Assembly: GCF_002494345.1 (NCBI RefSeq)
Contig: NZ_NXNI01000002.1
Coordinates: 1 to 64,000, forward strand
DNA from: Natrinema ejinorense
GTDB lineage: Archaea; Halobacteriota; Halobacteria; Halobacteriales; Natrialbaceae
Length of the DNA: 64,000 nt
Reading direction: 5' to 3'
Shown here: piece by piece, positions 27,240-35,862 of the stretch
Numbering within the stretch: the stretch's first letter is position 1
How the letters are laid out: each line of letters begins with the position of its first letter
Made by a program: the position numbers and the translations under genes
Notes under the pieces: model-generated
The model's database searches: none
Told to the model about the DNA's origin: nothing
The model's input: the letters and a program-made list of their open reading frames with translations, nothing else

Positions 27240-28706
27240 TTACTCGTCCCCGGCCGGGACAGCCTCGGCGTGTTCGACTGCGGGACCCTCCGCGTGTGCT
27301 CCTTCCTTGTGCGTGATGTTCCAGCCAGTGATACCCATCAGGATGAGTATCAGGGGCGAGAGGAAGCCGAGGAAATAGTACGGCGCGTATTCGAACGTAC
27401 TGACGCCGAGCGTTCCTGCCATGAAGACGGCACCACTGTTCCACGGGACGAGCGCGCTCGTCACCGTCCCGGAGGATTCGATGGCTCGCGACAGGTTTTC
27501 GCTCTTGAGTCCTTTTTCTTCGTAGAGGTTTCGGAGCGTGATCCCCGGAACGACGATACTGACGTATTGCTCCGCGGCGAGAACGTTCATCGACACGGCC
27601 GAGAACGCAGTCACGCCGGTCAGGCTCGCGACGCTACGGCTCAGTCGGCCGAGATGGTGTGCGAGGACGGCGATGATACCGGTGCATTCGAGCATCCCGC
27701 CGAGCGCGAGAGCGGAGATGGCGATCGTAACGGCCCACGATCCGCCAACCATGCCGCCGCTTGCCAGAAGATCGTTGACGACCTCGAGTCCGGTTTCGGG
27801 GTTCGTACCGCTCTGGGCCGCAGTCCAGATCTGCTCGAAGCCCGTTCCCTGCAGTGCGAGCGCGGTCGCTGCCCCGGCAAAGATACCCGTCCCGAGGGCC
27901 GGTATCGCGGAAATACCGTATATCGCGAGCGCAAACGTTACGACGATCGGGACGAACGCAAGCGGGGAAATCGTGTACGTACCGGCGAGTGCCGTCTGTA
28001 TCTCGGCGACCCGATCGGCCGGAATGGACCCGGAGGCACGGAGGCCGAGGGCCGCGAACAACATGACGCTGATCCCGAACGCGAGCGTCGTTCCGTTCCG
28101 CATCGCGTTGATGTGGTCGTAGAGATCGGTGTTGGTGACGGCTGCTGCGAGGTTCGTCGTGTCCGACAGCGGTGACTGCTTGTCACCCGTGTACGCCCCC
28201 GTGAGAATTGCTCCGGCCGTCATCGGTGCGGGGATGCCGAGCCCGGAACCGATGCCGATAAAGGCGACGCCGAGCGTCCCTGCCGCCGTCCACGAGGACC
28301 CGATGGCGAACGTGATAACGGCAGTGATCACCGCGGTCATCGGGAGGAACACTGTGGGAGTCAGTAGACTAAGCCCGTAGTACATCATCGCGGGTATCGT
28401 TCCCGCGTGGATCCACGTGGAGATGAGGGCATACACGATAAAGAGAATGAACACCACCTGAATCCCCATGAGGAGGCTTTGGGTGATCCCATCGTACAAC
28501 GTGTCCCACGAGATACCGAGCCAGTAGTAACTAAACAACCCGGTAAACGTAATTCCCCAGAAGAGGGGGAACTGCGGGTCGAGCCCATAGATGCCGATTC
28601 CGATACCGAGGAACGACAGCATTCCCGCGACCGGCACCAACGCCTCACCCAACGAGGGGCGGGTGTCCGGATCGAGGTCGTCGAAGAGTTGAATATCGTA
28701 TTCCAT
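27240..28706 (-). CDS. NhaC-family antiporter, copy 2
   Basis: 488-residue membrane protein with about 12 TM helices. NhaC markers include GAYTGDKQSPLSDTTNLAAA (about 170-190), FAIGSSWTAAGTLGVAF and NVLAAEQYVSIVVPG in the second half. The position between two aminotransferase copies in an arginine/ornithine cluster suggests amino acid uptake or substrate exchange driven by Na+ rather than general pH control; this is inference. It is clearly distinct in sequence from the NhaC protein at 19.2-20.9 kb. Confidence 0.85.
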   Translation of the reverse strand: MEYDIQLFDDLDPDTRPSLGEALVPVAGMLSFLGIGIGIYGLDPQFPLFWGITFTGLFSYYWLGISWDTLYDGITQSLLMGIQVVFILFIVYALISTWIHAGTIPAMMYYGLSLLTPTVFLPMTAVITAVITFAIGSSWTAAGTLGVAFIGIGSGLGIPAPMTAGAILTGAYTGDKQSPLSDTTNLAAAVTNTDLYDHINAMRNGTTLAFGISVMLFAALGLRASGSIPADRVAEIQTALAGTYTISPLAFVPIVVTFALAIYGISAIPALGTGIFAGAATALALQGTGFEQIWTAAQSGTNPETGLEVVNDLLASGGMVGGSWAVTIAISALALGGMLECTGIIAVLAHHLGRLSRSVASLTGVTAFSAVSMNVLAAEQYVSIVVPGITLRNLYEEKGLKSENLSRAIESSGTVTSALVPWNSGAVFMAGTLGVSTFEYAPYYFLGFLSPLILILMGITGWNITHKEGAHAEGPAVEHAEAVPAGDE

Positions 28707-29892
28707 CGTTTTCAGTCGCTACAGCCCAAGCGAGATTCGGACGCTTCCGCGGTCCAGACAACCATGTCTCGAGACCCAGTCGCCGGTATGTTCGCTCCGT
28801 AAGGGTAGGTTTGACAATGCATGTCGGTTCAACGATTACGATGATCATTTATGTATCTTATGCTCTTGGAGCCGGTCGAGTGTTTATATATGTGGGATAA
28901 TTGACCACAAAACGGCAGGAGATAGTTTGACTATTCCGAAATGGAGGAGTGGTGGCGGTCCACGTAGCGGTCACAGAACGCGATCGCCGGGATTGATGCC
29001 TCCCGGTCGTTCCGATGGGAGTCGGACGTGACCCGGACCGGTACCTGCGCGAGCGGACCACAGCGTTTCGCCACCGCTCCGATTCGAGTTTCGATTGCAG
29101 CGGTTCTCGAGACGACCCCGGCGAAGATCGCCTTCGACTCCATCGCATCGCTGGGGCCCCCGGGATCAGTAGACGCCTAGTTGGCGCTATTGCTAGTCCC
29201 GCTCCGAAACGGGACGACCCAGCTCATTTACACGCCGCTAGTATGGCGATATAGTTAGCTGCCCGATTCGCGGTCGAATCCGTCGGGAGACCGGCCAGTA
29301 GATTCGAGCCGCTTGTTTGAGGTACACGAACTCGAGTCCGGGACTGCCCGCCTGCGTCCACGTTCCAACCCACGTTCCGGTAGTGAGGACTTCTGAGTAC
29401 CCACGCCGCGGATCGTCGTGTGTTGAGGTCGAACACGAGACGGATCCGTCGCGGTGTAATGGGCCGGTTCGAAACGGGTGCAGTCAGCAACTAAACCGTG
29501 TGGCGATCGACGGCCAAGCGATCGATTCAATGGCCGGCACTAGACCACGGCGACCGAATACGGGGCGAACGGAATCCAGCCGTCGCCCGATTATCCGTTG
29601 GCGGCAACCCGAGAACGTGCCCGTTCGTAACTGTCAAAACATCATACCCGGTGAGCTCCGGCGTTCTCGCTCGGTTCCGTTTACGGGATGAGACGATGGG
29701 ATCGTCTGCGCAATGTATTACAGGCATACGGTCGTAATTGATTGCCGTAATTCGGCTCACGGTGATCGGCGACCGACGAGGACGCGCTCAAAGTAGTTCG
29801 ATAAAATCAAACCAGGCATTGCCGGTCCTATAGCACCGCCACACAGTCATCGTACGAAATGTTTATATCGTGGCAGTGGATGGTGTCGATGT
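28707..29892. other. 1.2-kb gap with no convincing gene
   Basis: The first 200 bases are A/T-rich with TATA-like elements (GTTTATATATGTGG near 28883, CATTTATGTATC near 28850) that may serve the NhaC gene or a lost gene. A 70-residue minus-strand frame at 28931-29143 (MESKAIFAGVVSRTAAIETR...) has a fairly native composition but no promoter or recognisable domain, so I leave it unassigned. The last 100 bases carry the promoter of the second aminotransferase (AAATGTTTATATCG, about 25 nt before its ATG). Confidence 0.4.
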
Positions 29893-31203
29893 ATGCAGCG
29901 ACAAAAAGCTGAGCCGACAGTCCAACAATTACCGGGACCAAAGGCTCGAGAATGGGTCGAGTTTCATCACGAGGCGGCGGCAACAAGCACGTACGTCTAC
30001 GATTTCGTCTGGGACATCACCGAAGACGCGGCTGGGCCGTTCTGTACCGATCCCGACGGCAACGTTCTGCTCGACTTTACGAGTCACGTCGCCGCTGCAC
30101 CGCTTGGCTACAACAATCCGAAACTGATGGACAAGCTGCGGGAGTTCGACCTCGTCGACCCGCTGAAAATCGCGGGTCAGGACTTCTACGTCAGCACCGG
30201 TGGAACGCCGGAAGACACGGAACTCCCCGGCCCCGCCCATCTAATGAACACGCTGACGGAGATCACCGATCAGTACGGAATGGACACCGTCTTCCTGTCG
30301 AACTCCGGGGCCGAGGCGGTCGAGAACGCGATGAAGATCTGTTACGATAACTGCGAGCAACCCAAATACGGGCTCACGTTCGAGGGGGCGTTCCACGGGC
30401 GCACGCTCGGGACGCTCTCGCTGAACCGGTCGAAGTCCGTCCACCGCCGCGACTTCCCCGAACTCAGTGGCATCCACGACGTTCCCCACAGTATGGCCGG
30501 CGTCGACCGCCTCCGCGAGAAACTGGACCCCGAACACGGCCACATCCCGCCGGAACAGGTCGCCTTCCTCATCCTCGAACCGGTCCAGGGCGAAGGGGGA
30601 TATCAGATTCCGGAGCCCGAGTTCATGCGCGCCGTCAACGACCTCTGTACCGAACACGACATTCCGATCATCGCCGACGAAATCCAGTCCGGGGTCGGCC
30701 GGACCGGTGAGATGTGGGCCTCGGACCACTACGACTTCGAACCGGACGTCATCACGAGCGCCAAAGCGCTTCGTGTCGGCGCAACGATCTCGTCCACGGA
30801 TATCTTTCCGGCGGAAAAGAGTCGCCTCTCCTCGACGTGGGGTGCCGGTGATATCCTCTCCTCGATTCAGGGAACGCTCACGGTCGCGGCCATACGCGAA
30901 CACGACCTCCTCAGCCACGCGACGCAGGCCGGCGAGCGGTTCGTGGGGCAACTCGAGGAGCTTCAGGCCAGTCACCCCGAGTCGGTCGTCGACGTTCGCG
31001 GACTCGGTCTGATGACCGCGATCGAGTTCGATACGAAAGACCGTCGAGAGGCGGTCGTCGACGCTGCCCTCCAGCGCGGGTTACTGACGCTGGGCTGCGG
31101 GCAGAAGACGCTTCGCTTGCTCCCGCCGCTCGACGTTCACGAGCGCGAACTCGACATCGCCGTCGACCTACTCGACGACGCGATCGACCACGTGGAATCG
31201 TAA
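29893..31203 (+). CDS. Class-III PLP aminotransferase (ornithine aminotransferase-like), intact copy
   Basis: 436 residues. Landmarks: [11 protein letters not shown] (136-146) that holds the PLP phosphate, Asp262 in [13 protein letters not shown], and Schiff-base Lys291 in [10 protein letters not shown]. Closest in style to archaeal broad-range class-III enzymes that act on the omega amino group of ornithine or related substrates. It follows arginase in the cluster, and glutamate dehydrogenase comes next, which fits ornithine + 2-oxoglutarate to glutamate-semialdehyde + glutamate. GABA or another omega-amino acid remains possible. The promoter TTTATATCG puts the start at 29893, leaderless. 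Confidence 0.87.
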   Translation: MQRQKAEPTVQQLPGPKAREWVEFHHEAAATSTYVYDFVWDITEDAAGPFCTDPDGNVLLDFTSHVAAAPLGYNNPKLMDKLREFDLVDPLKIAGQDFYVSTGGTPEDTELPGPAHLMNTLTEITDQYGMDTVFLSNSGAEAVENAMKICYDNCEQPKYGLTFEGAFHGRTLGTLSLNRSKSVHRRDFPELSGIHDVPHSMAGVDRLREKLDPEHGHIPPEQVAFLILEPVQGEGGYQIPEPEFMRAVNDLCTEHDIPIIADEIQSGVGRTGEMWASDHYDFEPDVITSAKALRVGATISSTDIFPAEKSRLSSTWGAGDILSSIQGTLTVAAIREHDLLSHATQAGERFVGQLEELQASHPESVVDVRGLGLMTAIEFDTKDRREAVVDAALQRGLLTLGCGQKTLRLLPPLDVHERELDIAVDLLDDAIDHVES

Positions 31204-31319
31204 TCGATTACCAGTTGATGATCACGGCGTTGTCGGCACGATGCAGGCACGTGCCCACGCGTTCACGACGCCCGTCGCCGGACGATCACGACTATCGACA
31301 CCACCAATCGACTTCAATA

Positions 31320-32609
31320 ATGACACAGAAGCAGACACCCCGCTCCGAATCTGACAGCGAATCGACGACCGAATCACCCCTCGAAACGGCTCGCCGGCAG
31401 CTCCGTACCGCTGCGAGCCGGACCGATGTCGACGCCGGCGTCATCGAACGCCTCAAACACCCGACCAGAGTCGTCGAGGTCTCCATTCCGCTCGAGCGGG
31501 ACGACGGAACCGTCGACGTCTTTACGGGCTATCGCGCACAGCACGATGACGTTCGCGGCCCTTACAAGGGCGGACTCCGCTATCACCCCGACGTGAACGC
31601 CGATGAGTGCGTCGGCCTCGCGATGTGGATGACATGGAAATGTGCCGTTATGGATATCCCGTTCGGCGGCGGGAAAGGGGGTATCGTCGTCGATCCGAAG
31701 GAACTCAGCGACGACGAGAAAGAACGCCTCACCCGACGGTTCGCGGAAGAAATCCGAGACGAGGTCGGTCCCAGCAGGGATATTCCCGCACCGGATATGG
31801 GTACCGACGCACAGACGATGGCCTGGTTCATGGACGCGTACAGCATGCAAGAAGGGGAAACGATCCCCGGCGTCGTCACCGGCAAACCGCCCGTCATTGG
31901 CGGGAGTTACGGTCGAGAGGAAGCCCCCGGGCGGAGCGTCGCCATCGTCGCGCGGGAAGCGATCGAGTACTACGACGAGAGCCTCGACGACGTGTCGATC
32001 GCGGTCCAAGGGTACGGGAGCGTCGGTGCGAACGCTGCTCGCCTGCTCGACGAGTGGGGTGCCGACATCGTCGCCGTCAGCGACGTCAACGGCGGTCTGT
32101 ACGACCCGGACGGACTGCAGACACAGGACGTTCCGTCCCACAAGGAGGAACCGGAAGGCGTGATGCGTTACGACAGTTCGAACACGGTTTCCAACGAGGA
32201 ACTCCTCGAACTGGACGTGGACGTTCTCATCCCGGCCGCCATCGGGAACGTCATCACGGCCGACAACGCGGATCGGATCCAGGCCGACATCGTCGTCGAG
32301 GGCGCAAACGGTCCGACGACCTCGAGCGCGGATTCGATACTTCACGAGCGTGGCAAACACGTCATTCCTGACATCCTCGCTAATGCCGGCGGTGTAACCG
32401 TCTCCTACTTCGAATGGCTCCAGGATATCAACCGACGAACGTGGTCCAAAGAGCGGGTCAACGACGAACTCGAGTCGGCGATGCTCGACGCGTGGTCCGA
32501 CGTGAAAGCGGAAGTCGATGCCCGGGGTATGAGTTGGCGAGACGCGGCGTACGTCGTGGCGCTCAACCGCATCGGCGAGGCGAAGGAGGCCCGAGGACTC
32601 TGGCCATAA
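31320..32609 (+). CDS. gdhA: Glu/Leu/Phe/Val dehydrogenase family, probable glutamate dehydrogenase
   Basis: 429 residues from the preferred [14 protein letters not shown] (80-90), substrate Lys107 (MTWKCAV), catalytic Lys119 in [16 protein letters not shown] and the dinucleotide-binding [15 protein letters not shown] are all in place. It oxidatively deaminates glutamate to 2-oxoglutarate and ammonia, or the reverse. The open frame extends to 31215 but the upstream 35 codons look non-native. Its position 100 bp after the aminotransferase suggests that it regenerates 2-oxoglutarate for transamination. Confidence 0.88.
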   Translation: MTQKQTPRSESDSESTTESPLETARRQLRTAASRTDVDAGVIERLKHPTRVVEVSIPLERDDGTVDVFTGYRAQHDDVRGPYKGGLRYHPDVNADECVGLAMWMTWKCAVMDIPFGGGKGGIVVDPKELSDDEKERLTRRFAEEIRDEVGPSRDIPAPDMGTDAQTMAWFMDAYSMQEGETIPGVVTGKPPVIGGSYGREEAPGRSVAIVAREAIEYYDESLDDVSIAVQGYGSVGANAARLLDEWGADIVAVSDVNGGLYDPDGLQTQDVPSHKEEPEGVMRYDSSNTVSNEELLELDVDVLIPAAIGNVITADNADRIQADIVVEGANGPTTSSADSILHERGKHVIPDILANAGGVTVSYFEWLQDINRRTWSKERVNDELESAMLDAWSDVKAEVDARGMSWRDAAYVVALNRIGEAKEARGLWP

Positions 32610-32707
32610 GTCGGTCGAGAGCTCCCGAATACGTCGTCTCGCGGTGTGATTGCTGACGACGGTTCGTCAGTTCGTAAGAAACCCCGTTTTCGACTCGGGT
32701 CCCGAAC

Positions 32708-33529
32708 TTAGCGTGGCTTCTGGACACCGGCCGTCTCGAGGTTCACCTCGATAATATTGGCTGTCTCCATTACTAGCTCGGGGATCTCGGATTCGAAGTA
32801 GTCCCCGGAGAGCCGACTGGTTGGTGCTGTTACGCTTATCGCCCCACAGACGGCGGCGTCGGTTCCCGTGATTGCAGTTCCGACGGAACGCATTCCTCGT
32901 ACCTCCTCTTCGTCGTTGACCGCGTACCCCTGGGTTTGGATTCGGTCGAGTTCCTCGAACAGCGTTTCGAGATCAGTGATCGTCTTTTCGGTTCGTTGGA
33001 CGAATCCCTGTCGATTGACGATCTCCCGAACCCGTTCTCGATCGAAACACGCCAGTATCGCCTTTCCAGCCGCCGTGTGGTACAGGTACTGCGGTGACTC
33101 CCGCATTCGAAGGTGGTAATCCATCGCGACCGCCCTGTCGCCGCACCTTTCGTAGAGCGTTACTTCCTGCCCTTGACACTCGACCGTGAGATGGACCCAC
33201 TCGCCCGTCTTCTCCGCGAGTTTTTCCACCTCGTCCTGCCCTGCACGGTAGATGTCGGTCTGATTTCGGACGCTCTCACCCATCGTTACCAGCCGTACGC
33301 CGAGCTGATAGTCTTTCCCTGATTTCGTGATGAACCCCTCGTTCTCCAGCGTCTCGAGATAGGTATGGACTGTCCCCTTCGAAATCTCTACTTCGTCACA
33401 GAGATCGGTAAACGTCGGCGTATCGAGATACTGTATCGCTTCCAAGATGGCACTCGCTGTCTGAATGGATTTGATGCGGCGGGGTGAACCGGTCGAATCG
33501 TCGGCGGCCATGTTATTCATGGTTTCCAT
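32708..33529 (-). CDS. IclR-family transcription regulator, copy 2
   Basis: 273 residues from the preferred ATG: wHTH (RRIKSIQTASAILEAIQYLD, then EVEISKGTVHTYLETLENEG) and effector domain (LYHTAAGKAILACFD, GMRSVGTAI). It is the paralogue of the regulator at 23.0-23.8 kb, with similar motifs throughout. The start at 33529 is supported by TCATATACAAA about 20 nt upstream; the open frame runs to 33640. The promoter overlaps a GTTTGT/ACAAAC inverted repeat, consistent with autorepression. The gene is transcribed toward glutamate dehydrogenase, closing the cluster. Confidence 0.88.
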   Translation of the reverse strand: METMNNMAADDSTGSPRRIKSIQTASAILEAIQYLDTPTFTDLCDEVEISKGTVHTYLETLENEGFITKSGKDYQLGVRLVTMGESVRNQTDIYRAGQDEVEKLAEKTGEWVHLTVECQGQEVTLYERCGDRAVAMDYHLRMRESPQYLYHTAAGKAILACFDRERVREIVNRQGFVQRTEKTITDLETLFEELDRIQTQGYAVNDEEEVRGMRSVGTAITGTDAAVCGAISVTAPTSRLSGDYFESEIPELVMETANIIEVNLETAGVQKPR

Positions 33530-33541
33530 CGCGCCATATAG

Positions 33542-33558
33542 GTTTGTATATGACAAAC
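33542..33558. promoter_or_regulatory. Inverted repeat GTTTGT-ATATG-ACAAAC
   Basis: Perfect 6-bp arms spanning the TATA region of the second iclR gene, 13 nt upstream of its preferred start. It resembles the other IclR-associated sites at 21260 and 22984 (G-T-T-T/C-G arm, A/T core). Confidence 0.5.
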
Positions 33559-33747
33559 TGGCCCGTTCGGTGAAGCTGTGCAAAGCGAGGCGGTCAGAAT
33601 TCTCCCGTAGCCACCAAAACGAATGACACACTGACCGCACCGCAGTCTGGTGTGTATTGATTTGCAGTGGTGACTATCCATTTCACGGAGCGTGAGACGA
33701 TACCGCGCGAGCCGATACGATTGAGTATCCGGATCGGTCTGCTCGAA

Positions 33748-34215
33748 ATATCACTTTTATTTACTGTATTAACATTGGAGACGTTCGGTATCGAACAGGC
33801 GAGATCGATAGTTCATAAGTGGGTGTAGAAAGCCAACCTGCGGGTGACAGCGGAAATCAGCCGGCTCCCGTTCGCTCGAGAACCGTGATCCAACTCGACG
33901 AGCAACGCGACTGGCTGTACGCTGCTGTCGATCCTGTGACGAACGAATTTCTCCATGACAAGCTCTATTCGACACGTACAACCCCACTTACCGAGTTTTC
34001 ACGCGAACTTCTCGAGAAACGCTCGAAAACGCCGTACTTCTCACCGATTCAGCCGCGGGCTACCGCTGCACTCCGTCATCTCGGGCTCCGATTTCGAGCC
34101 GACACGCGTGGAAAGCCGGAACGCTGTCGGACGTCTATTCCAAAAGATAAAAAGTCGTATCTGACAGTCTGAAAATTGTTCTAGAAACGCCGACCCAGCA
34201 ACCACTGATATGGAA
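33748..34215 (+). pseudogene. Decayed IS6-type transposase, copy 2
   Basis: Related to the relic at 16.7 kb. TFGIEQARSIVHKWV then a stop then KANL marks the HTH end; VIQLDEQRDWLYAAVDPVTN the first Asp block; FLHDKLYSTRTTPLTEF the middle; and after frameshifts FQKIKSRI and RNADPATTD mark the C-terminal part. Several stops and frameshifts make it non-functional. Terminal repeats were not found. Confidence 0.7.
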
Positions 34216-34343
34216 TTCACGCGCGACCGCGAACTCGAGTACCAGATCGTCTGTCTCTCCAATGTCGGCGACAGTCACGACCTGAACGCCAGAACCGTTT
34301 GAAACACTGCTGCCGGTCATCGAATCGCGTGCCGGAAGCCGGA

Positions 34344-34844
34344 TTACTCGACGGAACGGTCACGCAGTCGGGACAGTGGCCCCGCCGGGAACAACTGGAA
34401 GAACACGGCCCGTGACGAGACGAGGGCACCGAGTCCCCCTCCAAACAACAGCGCCCAGATCGATGGGGAAACACCGCCCGTTTCCGCCAGATAATGGACG
34501 ATCAGGGTTGCAAGGGCCCACCACAGGGTGAACACGGCGAAGGGTCCGAGCACGAGCGAGGCGAGGATCCGAGTCACCGACGTGTCACTGGGCTGGAGTC
34601 GACCGCCGGAACCGAGCACTGCCGACCCAAGTCGGATTCCGTGTGCCAGTACACCGACCAGAACGGAAAGGGCGAGGAGACCAGGAACGAGTATGATTAC
34701 TGGGACCCAAAGCGGTCCAGGGACGGTCTCGAAAAGAATCGTGGAGTCGTTGACTACCCCGTCTGCCAAGAGGAGTGCGAGGACGGCGAGGACGGGTTCG
34801 ACTACTCGTCTCCCGACCAGACCCTCGAGATAGAACGCAAACAT
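34344..34844 (-). CDS. Membrane protein of unknown function
   Basis: 166 residues with about four hydrophobic helices (PVLAVLALLLADGVV, VPVIILVPGLLALSVLVGVL, a third near 110-130, a fourth GGVSPSIWALLFGGGLGAL) and a basic C-terminal tail. I do not recognise a family. A TATA-like CGTAATAGTT lies about 20 nt upstream of the ATG. It stands alone between a dead IS element and the MsrA-like gene. Confidence 0.6.
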   Translation of the reverse strand: MFAFYLEGLVGRRVVEPVLAVLALLLADGVVNDSTILFETVPGPLWVPVIILVPGLLALSVLVGVLAHGIRLGSAVLGSGGRLQPSDTSVTRILASLVLGPFAVFTLWWALATLIVHYLAETGGVSPSIWALLFGGGLGALVSSRAVFFQLFPAGPLSRLRDRSVE

Positions 34845-35004
34845 GACGTGTGGCTAACTATTACGGTGGACGTGATAAATCTACCGTAGACCGAGGGTTA
34901 CCGCCTGTATCGAGCGAGTCGGGTCGATGTCTGCGAGGGGAGTGTCCGTGCTGCACACACGTCCTCGATTCGGCACAATTACCGAAACGCATCTCGAGGA
35001 TGTA

Positions 35005-35658
35005 CTACTCTGACCGCGGCTCGGACGTCGATTCGACGAACGGAACGTTCACATCGTGGCCTGCGGCGTTGGCGTTCAGTTTCGCCGCTGCTGGAGGCTC
35101 TCTGATCGCTCCGTCATCGTAATCTGCCTTCGCGAACGCATCGGTGATCCACCGTTTTCCGCGAAGGTGGAACGTCTGGTGGGAGTCTTCTGCGACGTGA
35201 AATCGGTCGAGGTCCTCGAGGCGCGTATTGAGTTGCTCTCGACTGCACTCACTCGCATCTAGATACGATCGCAGCTGTTCGTGTTGCTCAGCCGTCTCGG
35301 TGAAAAGTATGTTCTGGTACTGGCGTTTCCCGGATTGCTGGGAGGGGTTGTGTTCGTCGAACGTCCGATCGAGCAACTCGTCGAACGAGAGTTGTTCGGG
35401 GTCGTACTCGAACTGGACGACTTCCGTGTGATCCCCGATGACCTCGTACGATGGGTCGGGTTTCCTCCCACCGGCGTACCCGACCCGCGTCCGCACGACG
35501 CCGTCTAACGCACCGAACGTAGCATCGGGGCTCAGAAACAGCCGAGCCCGAACGTCGCCGTTGCTGTCGCTTCCGGTACCTGCCTGTCGAACGCTGTGAT
35601 GACTGTCAGTGTGAGCAGTATTGGGGGTGGTCAGCGTACTATGGGACACGTCCTGCAC
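35005..35658 (-). CDS. MsrA-like protein lacking the catalytic Cys
   Basis: 217 residues matching peptide methionine-S-sulfoxide reductase through FGALDGVVRTRVGYAGGRKP (48-67), GDHTEVVQFEYDP (75-87), the DEHNPSQQSGKRQYQNILF block and FHVAEDSHQTFHLR. The catalytic loop normally reads GGCFWG just before this; here it is LFLSPDATFG, with no Cys. It therefore cannot carry out the usual sulfenic-acid chemistry and may be a binding or regulatory paralogue. The start is uncertain (GTG at 35658); the 35 N-terminal residues are low-complexity. Confidence 0.75.
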   Translation of the reverse strand: MQDVSHSTLTTPNTAHTDSHHSVRQAGTGSDSNGDVRARLFLSPDATFGALDGVVRTRVGYAGGRKPDPSYEVIGDHTEVVQFEYDPEQLSFDELLDRTFDEHNPSQQSGKRQYQNILFTETAEQHEQLRSYLDASECSREQLNTRLEDLDRFHVAEDSHQTFHLRGKRWITDAFAKADYDDGAIREPPAAAKLNANAAGHDVNVPFVESTSEPRSE

Positions 35659-35862
35659 TCCATTAATTGTGTCTCAGTTCCCTGGTCTTAGATTGGGCGG
35701 TCCGTTTGTGGCTGCGTCCGTGATCAGCAAGATTCGGGGTGTGAACCAGTTAATAGCACGTAATGGAAGAAGTTATATTGACGCTCTCGAAACGTAAATA
35801 TATCCGCCTGGCGTTGTCGTTCTCCCAGATGGGTCGTCACCCGGGTCGGTTGTAGTGAACGC

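Noticed and set aside
29317-29691. 124-codon plus-strand frame in the 28.7-29.9 kb gap
   Set aside because: Low native character (many Arg, Ser, Pro), no promoter or motif.
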